The position numbers and the translations under genes are program-made. This document shows, one piece after another, positions 40,780 through 50,567 of a DNA stretch of 64,000 nucleotides. Source of the stretch: Kalaharituber pfeilii (Eukaryota; Ascomycota; Pezizomycetes; Pezizales; Pezizaceae). Numbering within the stretch: position 1 is the stretch's first letter; every line of letters starts with the position of its first letter. The notes beneath the pieces were generated by a model. That model was not told the DNA's origin and made no database searches. It saw nothing but the letters and a program-made list of their open reading frames with translations. The DNA lies in the NCBI GenBank assembly GCA_015179045.1, contig WHUZ01000013.1:558001-622000 (forward strand). Direction: 5' to 3'.

Positions 40780-41880
40780 TATTGAAGCAGTCAGATAGGC
40801 TAAAAGTTTTTTTTCTCTTTTTTGTATTGAGATAGCTTGAATGAAATCACAACTTTGCTGAGCCTATTACATAAGGCAGTACTGACCACCCCCTCGGTAT
40901 TTCACTACACTGTGGTGCAAAGTGTCGGGTGTCAATTTCGCGGGTGTCAACTTTTTATATGAGGACACCTGAAATGGTGTCCAGGTACACCCGAAAGGGT
41001 GTTGTAACTTACACTGCAGCCGGGTGTGCAATTCTGCTGATCAGAAACGTGACACCCAGCTGTGGCATTCTTTTGGAACGTTACGACACCGCAGTAGAAT
41101 ATCGTATTGAAGAATCGAACCAATTTGCAAAGAGCAGGTCAAGTTCCCTCAACTTCATTACATGACTGAACACTGCTACTATAGCACTGGGCATACATGC
41201 GAGCATAAACGTGAGCTACAAAATTCAAATCTGTAGACACAAAAAAATATATGGAAGGGTTTGTGTTTTCTGCATATGTATACAGTTGAAACTATGCCAT
41301 ATTTAGTCTGCCAGGCAGTTTCAAGTCATGACTCCATAGGCAGGTATTTCGAGTACACTCTTCCAGAGTATCATTAGTATTATACCTGTGTATGGTGTAC
41401 TATACTTAGTATGTTGGTATCAGGTGTCACAAGAGTTCTCAAAATCTTTGAGTGCAAACTGAGGTGTATATCTTATGCTGCATTTTGGTGCACTATAGCA
41501 GTGTTGGGGGTCAGTGCAGGATGATTCATAGTGACACCCGAAAAGGTATCGGGACTAGTTCGCAAGATCCCCTTGACACCTGCTCTCGCGTCAATGCAGG
41601 AAAATTTATGCAGGTGAAACCAAGTTTGGGTGTACATGACACCTGCCATGGGAATAACTCAAGTTTTGCATACAAACCTTGCACCACAGTGACTATAGCA
41701 AGTAAACATTACCTGTTGCTGAATAATCAGTCCTGAAAAGTCCTTCACTTTCACTATAGCACTTCTTTTCACTATAGCCAGTGAGCTTTAGCTGCGTGCA
41801 CAAACGATCTCACCCATTCCTTCACTATAGCGAGTACTTCACTATAAGGAGTTTCAGTACACCCCGGGTCACCTGTATAC
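40780..41880. repeat. Hairpin and CACTATAGCRAGT repeat field
   Basis: Short perfect hairpins occur: GGACACCTGAAATGGTGTCC at 40963-40982 and ACACCCGAAAGGGTGT at 40987-41002, with a decayed third (ACACCCGAAAAGGTAT) near 41534. CACTATAGC-type words recur near 41690, 41755, 41775 and 41825, and also left at 39757-39785. They resemble termini of pogo/Fot1-like elements (compare CTTGCTATACCGG at 35.67 kb). No gene is supported. Confidence 0.45.
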
Positions 41881-41887
41881 GCTGTTA

Positions 41888-42128
41888 CCTGTAAGATAGA
41901 CAGATAGTATCAACTACTGCTTTGCGATGGACCGGAGCGGTGAGAACTGGCGGAACGAACGTACGACCAAATGCGAGTGCGAGTGCGAAAAGAAGATAAG
42001 AGAAGAAGGTTGTTGATTGTATGTGCTACAATACAGGAAGTCTATATATATGATATCGCCTCACGTGCTGCCCTTATCTCCACGTGCTACCTTATCCATG
42101 CCAAGCTTCCGTCGTCGTCACCACAACG
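41888..42128 (+). repeat. Dispersed repeat R2, copy 2
   Basis: This is the partner of 27672-27925, sharing TGTAAGATAGACAGATAGTA and TCACGTGCTGCCCTTATCTC. Confidence 0.75.
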
Positions 42129-42140
42129 TAAAATGTAAGA

Positions 42141-42291
42141 GCTATTTAAGCCTTTTTTTTTTTTTTTTTTTTTTTTTTGCCACTTAATTACTCGCAGGCC
42201 GCCCTACGGGCTATGGCGAGGTTAAGTACACAGGAAATATAAGGAAATAACAGAAGTATGATAAATGTAGGAACCCGGCTATTTAAGCCTT
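42141..42291 (-). mobile_element. LINE1 3' end, 123-bp truncated copy with perfect TSD
   Basis: The body 42155-42277 is about 23 T, GCCACTTAATTACTCGC, AGGCCGCCCTACGGGC, TATGGCGAGG and about 50 bp of upstream LINE1 3' UTR. TSD GCTATTTAAGCCTT is at 42141-42154 and 42278-42291. Confidence 0.93.
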
Positions 42292-44247
42292 CTTCGATCT
42301 GAGAACGTTTGTACTGAAAAGTACAGTAACTGGTGTCATACACGTGAAGGTATCATTTTCTTTGCCGCTTTGATATATCAGAGCTCTTCCACCATTTTCT
42401 TTCTATTTTCTTTTTTTTTTTTTTTCTTTTGTGTTTGCTTTTTGTTCCTTTTTTCCTATTGAAACGGCTTCTCAATGTTTCCCCGAATATTCGTCAGCCT
42501 CTGCTGGTCCTAGGGCCCTGCAAGGCCCCGCGAACTTAGGTCAGTCGCCTTGCTTCCTTGAGGTTTGCATTTGATATTTGCCGTTCGCAATTACTTTAGT
42601 TCTGAAACCAATAAAACCTCTTCGAGCATCAATGCAGCTGCATGTGCCAGTGGATGTAGTGCATCGGATATCGCGGTGCCAGTCGTTAACAGGGTTGTAG
42701 AGTAAGGATTGTGCATGAGCCCTATGCGTAGTTGTATTGTTATGACGTGCCATGCTTATACGTATACGTAGCACTCGGCTCAATTGTGGGATTCTCACAA
42801 ACACTAGTAACCCACATTCGTATTCCCCCTGTTACATATGGTATGAACAGTAACTGATACTTACTTGCCTAGGCCCTATTTGTAATGTCAAATGAATCAA
42901 ATCCCGATGATGCCATCAAGACATGAGAGTTGCTTCACAAAAGTAATCATAACGCTAAAGAACTAGTATGTTGGGGACATCTGTTACGCGGGGTGGGGCG
43001 GACATTTCGTTTGATGACTAAACACTAGTAATTTAGTAGCGATTTGGTTTTCTTCCACTTGTTTACCCTACCGCCCTACCACTCCCACTGCTGGTGTTCG
43101 CTGCTCCCCCTACGCCAGTTGAGCTTCCACTGCATACTGCTCCTCATATACCTGTTGTATCAGTTGCACACATTAGTCGCTCAAATTAGTTGCATGAGGT
43201 ACTCTTCCTTTTAGCATTACATTCTGTTTCTTCCACATCTTTTAATCATTTTTATTATCATTGTTTGCAGACTATTGATGCATATAGTGAAGGATTAACT
43301 TGTGATACTAAGAAGTTTTGTTCACATATATATAAAGGTCATAGACAGGTAGCAGATAAAGCGAAGTGGTAAAGACGTATGCATAGGGGATGAATACAGT
43401 CTATTCTAGTTTGGGTAAGCTATTTTCTCTGTTTGCTTAGATTAGCATGTACTATACCATGTTCAGTAGTTACTAAAGGTGGACATTTTTTACTCATTCC
43501 CATATAAAACTTCTTATCTTAAAATCATGATTACAAAAAATTAAATAAATAGATATTCTTCAAAATATTATTTTCCATTCCCTAATTTATCATTATTTGA
43601 TACAAAATTAATTTTATCTATCTATTTTGATAGTGATTTGGGTGTTGAAGTTGATACGAAACTTTGCTTACAGATGTCCCCAACCATAGTTATTACAGTG
43701 ACCCGTTGGGATTAGGCAATATTTGGGGCAAGTATACTGGTATCATGCAAGCCTAATCCCCAAGACTTTTTTGTATGGTAGCCTCTGCTGAATAATCAGA
43801 ACATATGTGTTTGAATCCCTGCAGCTTTCTTGGTTACGGATTTCAATCGACAATTCTGGTTTGTTATGCGCTCTCTCCAGTTCATCGGCACATTGTCAGG
43901 AAATTTTTCCCCTTCGGGGCAACAACTGCCAGGGGATCTAGACTAGGGTAGGTAGATCCGAAGCTTCAGGTCCGGCGCGACTAGGATAGATTTTGACCTC
44001 ACTATCGAACTGCGCTAGGCCTGATGCTTGCTTGTACATGAATACCATGCTGAAATCTGTGTTTTGAATAAGAAACTTCACCAGTATCACTAGATGTCTT
44101 ATCAATGCACCTATGATATAATCATGAAGCCGGAATTCCGACCGCGGAAAATTTTCGGCCACAATTCAATGTAGTAGCTATAATGTTTGTGATTCCAACC
44201 TATGGGCCATATGATGCCCATACACTGCTTATTGAAGGCTGTCAGTC
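42292..44247. other. No gene recognised
   Basis: This is AT-rich with T-rich tracts at 42.41-42.45 kb that lack family A or B sequence. Scattered short frames exist but none with domain or splice support. Confidence 0.45.
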
Positions 44248-44422
44248 GCGAAGACAGTTTTTTTTTTTTTTTTTTTTATATCAGTACTCGCGCGCCGCCC
44301 TAGGGGCTATGGCGAGGGTTAAGTACATGAGAGGTGAAATAGTAGTAAGGAAATAAGTGATGATACATGAACAGTCAGGTAGAAAGGGAAAGAAAATTCA
44401 ATGGAAGTTGTGCGAAGACAGT
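44248..44422 (-). mobile_element. LINE1 3' end, 153-bp truncated copy with TSD
   Basis: The body 44259-44411 is T-rich, ATATCAGTACTCGCGCG, CCGCCCTAGGGGC, TATGGCGAGG and about 85 bp of LINE1 3' UTR. TSD GCGAAGACAGT is at 44248-44258 and 44412-44422. Confidence 0.9.
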
Positions 44423-44986
44423 GATCAGTCATAAGCACAACAAAGTTCGCAATCTGCTGAACTCATGATTACCATTATAAGAATGGCCTCGGGATTGACA
44501 ACTACCCGTTAAGAGCATTGGGGGCTATGCTGCTGTTCTGACCGTGCACACTTGAGCTATTGTGGGACGGCCAGTTTGCTGATGAACTCCCTATTGTTTT
44601 TGCCGGCACCCTCGCACCACCAGAAAAGGTGTATTAATTAACTCTGGTAGCGAGTACTCCTTATGAAAGACTGGCCCAGCAGTCATCTCAAACTGAAAAT
44701 CTCCCCCGCCAGCATGCTGCTATCCAGTCGTAACATTAGTCCATACTCAGTAAGCTTAGGAGTGTTGATACATATGAGAAAGTACTCTCTGTGAATGATA
44801 CTGCTCATTTTCAATTAAATCATATGCATAGGGTCCTGATTGCGTATGCTTGCACTGTTACCTGTCCGAAAGGAGACGACTCAATTTGGATGAGTTCGGT
44901 TACGTCGTCACAGTTTGCTAGTGCAATGCAATCACCAATGAAGCCATGTCATTCCTTACAGACTGGTCTACATTTGCGCCACATTA
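44423..44986. other. No gene recognised
   Basis: No long frame or defined repeat can be supported up to the foldback element. Confidence 0.4.
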
Positions 44987-46708
44987 GAGTGCTTCACCTA
45001 GAACCGATCATCACCGGGAAACCGATCAAATTCATAAACCTACATGCAAAGCTGCTGTGAATGCAAATGACACTCAAGTGGGCTCAAATTAAAGCCAGAG
45101 CATGAGAGAACATAGTAAATTATTTTCCACACTTTCTTTTCCCAGTTTGTAGCACATGGGGGGTGACATATACTGGAATATATGCAATAATATACTTTTG
45201 AGACACCATATGTGAATGAGATTACCTGAGGCCTTTGCATCTCAATATATCCTCTGTTGCTTATGCTAAGTAAGTATTCCAAGTTTTGTGACTATTGGAC
45301 TTATCAGCACAGAGTTACTATCATGTCAAAAAATACATTTTCCTTACTTAAATTGATGGCAGTATTAAGCTATTATTTGTTGAGAAAGATGTACAGATAC
45401 TCTGTAAAGCTATATAATAGAAGTACATGCATAGGGAAATGCTTTCTGAATGGATTGCAGCATTGACAAATGGTTGAGACAGTTGAGTACTACAAGATAT
45501 AGATATATGTAAAAGCCTAACTTCCTTACATAGTACGTAGCAGTATATGTTAATATGAGTCACTAGAGGTTCAGAAACATATCTTAGCACTGTCATAATA
45601 TTACTTCTAAGCTTATGTAGAATATACATGACTCTATCATTAGATTCTATAAGGCTACTATAACTGCATCAGTGAGTCAGTATAGAGTATGGATTGTAAG
45701 CAGTAAATAATAGCCACATACACTTATAGGACTAATACCTATGCAATGCATGGCAGTAGAAATAAGTTAACTAGTCAAGTCTTATATTGTTCTTAATCCA
45801 ATAAAATTTCCTATGATAAGGATCCTCATTACTATAGAAATAAATACTTCAACAGTATCAGTAATAGAGATAGTAAGCACAGAGAATTAACCTCTGCCAG
45901 GTGAAAAAGAAACTCGACTGGGAATTCTCACTAGTTCTTCTTAGCAGCTCATATCGCCCTCATGATTGCAACACATTTTACTGCTGTCATATAGCGTATG
46001 CATGTTATATGCATATGCACATGTGTTCTATATGCAGTGCTCATTCCGAGTCAGCCCTTTAGCATCCCATCGGGTGGTTGCAGTGCAAATGAAGCTAGCA
46101 GACTATGTTTCTGAACCTCTAGTGACCCGTATTGACATACACTGCTACGTACTACCGGTATGTAAGGAAGTTAGGCTTTTACATATATGTATACATTGTA
46201 GTGCTCAACTGCCCCAACCATTTGTCAATGCTGCAATCCATTCAGAAAGCATTTCCCTATGCATGTACTTCTATTATATAGCTTTATAGAGTGTCTGTGC
46301 ATTTTCTCAACAAATAATAGCTTAATACTGCCATCAATTTAAGTAAGCAAAAATGTATTTTTTGACAATGATAGTAACTCTGTACTAATAAGTCCAATAG
46401 TCACAAAATCTGGTATACCAACTTAGCATAAGCAACAGTGGATATTGCAAAGGCCTCAGGTAATCTCATTCGCATATGGTGACTCAAAAGTATATCCTAG
46501 AATATGATTGCATATATTCTAGTATATGTCACCCCCCATGTGCTACAAACTGGGAAAAGAAAGTGTGGACAATAATCTACTATGTTCTCTCATGCTCTGG
46601 CTTTGATTTGAGCCCGCTTGAGTATCATTTGCATTCACAGCAGCTCTGTATGTAGGTTTATGAATTTGATCGGTTCCCGGTGATGATCGGTTTCTAGGTG
46701 AAGCACTC
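44987..46708. mobile_element. Foldback transposon R1, about 600-700-bp inverted arms
   Basis: The left tip GAGTGCTTCACCTAGAACCG and its mirror at the right tip (ending AGGTGAAGCACTC) are flanked by TA at 44985-44986 and 46709-46710. The arms (about 44987-45590 and about 46110-46708) are inverted copies at roughly 90% identity. The middle of about 400-500 bp has no gene. A half copy lies at 24101-24841. The architecture parallels the foldback element at 24.9 kb, but the sequence is different. Confidence 0.82.
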
Positions 46709-46819
46709 TATGTATTTACTCGCAGGTTGCTGGCATACCTTATGCGGGTGGTCGACAGTGCTTCTAGGTTGCAGCAGTTCCATGCAAACAATAAACAGAA
46801 TTACAATCCATCAACAGTG

Positions 46820-47500
46820 TTATACAAGCAGGCTTCCCTTTCTAGCATCCACAGCAGAGCAGGAGGAGTGGGATAGGACAATAGCGGAAGCAGAGGATGA
46901 GGGTGGAAAACGGTGTACACGGATGGCAGCCGAATAGAAGGCATGGGAGCCGCTGGCCACTTGCAGGAGGGAACAGCAAAATCAATCTACTTGGGGACAA
47001 CAGCCACAATCAATGATGCGGAATTAATGGCAATAGCCCAGGCCCTTGAGAAGGGAGAGGAGGAGCTACTGTTCACTTCGGACTCACAGGTAGCGGCGAT
47101 CGGGGGACTACGAAGCGTCAGGGGTGGGAGGCCGACGCCTGATGGAGCGAGCCAGATGTGCCAGAAGGCCTGGGAAGGGGGACGAACCGGGGGCTCTAGA
47201 TATGCCTAATATATGGATGAAAGGACACAGGGGCATGGAGGGAAACGAAAAGGGAGACCAGGCAGCAAGGCAGGGGACCTTCCTCCCCTACCAGGACAGG
47301 ATGTAGCGGAGGCAGGCACTCAGGCAATCACCAAAACACAACGAGCACAGGAAACGAACAGACCGAGACAATAGTCTAAATTGGTCTTTATTCTCTTTAT
47401 TGACAATTTTCCCTTTGCTTTTCTTTTATCTATATATTTAATCTAGTCATAGCCCGTGGGGACGCACACCAGTAATGATTTCTTTAGAAAGGAAAAAGAA
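46820..47500 (+). pseudogene. LINE1 RNase H relic and 3' end
   Basis: EQEEWDRTIAEAEDEGGK shifts frame to VYTDGSRIEGMGAAGHLQEG, NDAELMAIAQALEKGEEELL and TSDSQVAAIGGL (RNase H Asp, Glu and Asp region), then in another frame MKGHRGMEGNEKGDQAARQG. It ends with a decayed tail CTAGTCATAGCCCGTGGG and CAGTAATGATT near 47447-47480. Frameshifts show it is dead. It starts right beside the R1 foldback element. Confidence 0.75.
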
Positions 47501-47778
47501 AAGAACAAGTTGTATAAGGTTATCGGAAGCCGGCTACACTCGAAAGGGTTGTCCGCTGACCTCGTGCTGTGCGGGTACAACTAGAAGGTGGCTGGCAATT
47601 ATCCTACCAAATTCTAGTGGCCAGGTTTTTTGGAGTTCGAAGACGAGATCCATTCTAGATTTTCATACTACATACGCATCACATTTTCAGCTTTTGCGAG
47701 AAGTTCCCCATGTGTACTTCTGCTGCAATGTAAACCAATTGCAAAGACGGCATCGGTCTGATCCGTCCCTTGTAGGTA
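47501..47778. other. No gene recognised
   Basis: This is a short spacer between the LINE1 relic and the MITE; nothing is supported. Confidence 0.4.
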
Positions 47779-48119
47779 GTGAGCGGCACGAGCCGAGCCA
47801 GCTCGAGCTCAAACGAGCCAAGATCATGCTTGTGTTTTTCTTGACAGCTCGCTAAAATGCTTAGCCAGTGCAAGGTTTCATAAACTGTAAATACCTAATA
47901 TAGTAAAAATTAGAGACTTGGAGCTCATTCTGACCTACCAACAACTTCGAAATGCACAATTTAGCTGATAGTAGTGAGAAAGATGAAAATTTAGCTTAGT
48001 TTAGTTTAGTTTGTCAATATTATGTATATAATCAATCCAGGCTCGAGCTCATGCCACGCCAGCTAGAGCTGGCTCGAGCTCACCCTCCAGCTCGGCTCGA
48101 GCTAGCTCGTGCCGCTCAC
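47779..48119. mobile_element. AGCTCG-rich MITE, copy 2
   Basis: The 341-bp element with termini GTGAGCGGCACGAGCCGAGC and AGCTCGTGCCGCTCAC is flanked by TA (47777-47778 and 48120-48121). It is the inverted partner of 3114-3400 and retains extra AGCTCGAGC repeats at its right side, so it is closer to full length. Confidence 0.82.
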
Positions 48120-48640
48120 TACTTGTAGGCTGCATCGTTCGTACATTTGGGATCGTGTTTCGAATTTGAAATACAGTAAAGGGGGGATGGCAAAAATTTG
48201 TATAGAAACCACTAGAGTAGGAAATAAACAAGTGTAGCAAACATCAACTCAATCCAAGTCTATCCAATATTCATTGCTCTCACCATCTAGAAAAGCGTCG
48301 AGCCTCAAACGTTCTTGGGGAGCATCAAATACACAAGCATCGACTAGAGTCAAAACATGCAACTCTGACTGTTTCTCTAAAAGCCGATCAGTTCACACAT
48401 AAAAAGCTTCAAACTCTACAAGAATGGTTCCAGTCTTGCAGCAGCAGCAACGACAGCAGTGGTAGGATCACCCTTCCCGCAAATTTATCAAAACTATGTG
48501 AGCCTCTAGTCATACCATTTGCACTCGAAAAGCATTTGCCCAAGCCTTCTCACTCTCCACTTTGCAGATTGGAGAATCTCTAACGTAAACCGCAAGTAGC
48601 AGACAAGCAGGTAATGATAAGATCCATAGGTCGCAAGGTT
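48120..48640. other. No gene recognised
   Basis: No gene is seen. GCAGCAGCAACGACAGCAGT near 48440 is a short CAG-like run. Confidence 0.4.
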
Positions 48641-48735
48641 ATACTTACCGTAAGCAGTTTTCCTTTGAAATAAACCCTCGCCATAGCCCGTAGGGCGGCA
48701 CGCGAGTAATGATATAAAAAAATACTTACCGTAAG
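48641..48735 (+). mobile_element. Family B (LINE1 tail) insertion with perfect TSD
   Basis: The body 48655-48721 starts CAGTTTTCCTTTGAAATAAA (20 nt of LINE1 3' UTR), then CCCTCGCCATAGCCCGTAGG, GCGGCACGCGAGTAATGATA and poly-A. TSD ATACTTACCGTAAG is at 48641-48654 and 48722-48735. Confidence 0.94.
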
Positions 48736-48761
48736 GACGAGTTGCGGATTTATGACACGGC

Positions 48762-49091
48762 GAATGGAGAGGAACTCGCAGGTTGCGAAGGTGTGGAGGA
48801 AACTGCGAAATTTGCCGTCGGGGAAGTTTGCTTGCCGGGATGCGAAAGTGTGGGGAGGAGGGGAGGGGGGAGAGGGGGGGATATATAGTGGGGCCTCCCT
48901 GAGGCAGAAACCGGAAGGTCCGTCCGGAGGTTTCTGGAATCAGGTGGTAGAAGTAGATAGAAAGTTCTTTGTTTGTTAAGCCTGTCTCCGGGCTTCGAGG
49001 GCTTGCCCAGGGACCCTGCCATGGCTTGGCGCTGTAAGCGGGGTTATGTGATTTTAAAAAAAAAAAAAAAAAAAAAAGAATGGAGAGGAAC
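48762..49091 (+). mobile_element. SINE-like element, 302 bp, perfect TSD
   Basis: The body 48776-49077 starts TCGCAGGTTGCGAAGG and continues GTGGAGGAAACTGCGAA, a G-rich tract, GATATATAGTGGGGCC, AAACCGGAAGG, AGGGCTTGCCCAGGGA. It ends CCCTGCCATGGCTTGGCGC, TGTAAGCGGGGTTATGTGAT and poly-A. TSD GAATGGAGAGGAAC is at 48762-48775 and 49078-49091. Compared with the 10.2-kb copy it has about 55 more nt at the 5' end and lacks the internal duplication. There is no open frame and no obvious Pol III box. Confidence 0.9.
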
Positions 49092-50567
49092 GAGGTGGTA
49101 ACTGCGGAGGAAGTCAGGGACCAGATGGATAGTCATTGTAAGCTTGATGATGCGCAAGAGGATGGGTTCGCAGGGCGCACCGTCTTCTAGAGTACTTGGA
49201 TTCACCTTGACATTACTATGGACCCACTTGTTTGGAAATCCAGCATGCTCAATTTCCATGACAAACCTGGAAAACCTTCCGTAAATGGTATGGACACGTG
49301 CCTTTCTGCCCTAAATGTACATCAAGTGTATAATGTCAAATGCTAAAAGCCATGGCTAGCAATTGGACTACCATTGCCAAGCCGGGGGTAGAGTAATATG
49401 TTAGGTAATTTATTTTGTGTTTTTCTCAAACTCAACAGCTACAGCACACCCTGGGATTATGTATCCATCCTCAGGTTGCTACCAACCTTTCCATGCATCC
49501 TCAATAGGTGCATAGTTCACCTGAAAAGCTGTGGATCATAGTTCATATAAAATTTTGCCCCGCAATGGCGAATAGCTGCAAGCGGGGTTACGTGATATGG
49601 AGGGAAAAAAACAAGAGTAAATCTTACCCAGACGCGCCTATCTACCATCGAATATGTGATTCAACATTTGGAAGTAAAAGTGGTATAATTTCAATAATTT
49701 AATTCCTTCCGCTGTGCTCCGAAAACTATGCATTTTTGAAGACCGAAGTACCCTGTAGCCCATTTTGGGGCCGAATCTCCGTCACGGTGAACCCAATGGT
49801 TCTTCGCTTCCTACTATATAAATTACAACCAACATTAAACCCTGAAATGAACTTAGCGAAGCATCACTAGTGGAGCATGTTAGTACATATTAGAGAGGAT
49901 GCGATGTCAACTGGCTCTATTTGCAGGGGCCCTGGCACGACGACAAGGCCGCCTTGTTCAACACCCTGGTGATAGAGCCAGCAGGGGTCAGAAGCCAGAC
50001 TGTCCAGACTGGCGTTTTTTCCGTCGCTGTGGCTCCTACAAACCCACAGAGAAATCCCACTGTACATACATACGAACTCGCGGAAAAAAGCAAATTGTAC
50101 GAACGTACGGACTCCATGCCACACGAGAACTCTACAGCCTATTCAGCTACAGGACTGGAGAATGCGCATGCATTATTGTGCTATCGGGATGCTTAGGGCT
50201 ACTGATACGTTATTAGTAAATACTCAGACAGCATTGTGGGTATGAAGGAGTGCATAAATGCAAGTTGACATGTAAAATGATGCATATGATTATAAGAAAT
50301 ATAACCTTTTTCACGTATAGGTAGAGCCAGACAGTACCTTTTGTCAACAGTGTCAAGCAAAATCCCATCCTAAAATCACAGAGCCAGTTCTATAGTTTCC
50401 CCGCTTTTGCCATCTTGAGCTTGGTCGGAAGATTTGGAGTAATGCCAGCTTTAAATCGCATCCTTTCTCATCGGTAAGTCATCTACCTCATCTAACTGAC
50501 TGCCGCGATACAGGGATCTTTCATCGTTAAATTTTCAAGCCGCCGTCATTCATTGACACTAAGGCTA
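49092..50567. other. No gene recognised; one nano-A at 49.56 kb
   Basis: Overlapping 66-105-codon frames at 49.87-50.2 kb lie on both strands with no domain. I see no other element before the Tc1/mariner-like transposon. Confidence 0.4.
49555..49610 (+). mobile_element. Old nano-A copy
   Basis: TGCCCCGCAATGGCGAATAG, CTGCAAGCGGGGTTACGTGA, TAT are followed by GGAGGG and A7. It has the full hairpin with the usual 5' end, but no poly-A junction TSD is recognisable, which suggests age. Confidence 0.7.
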
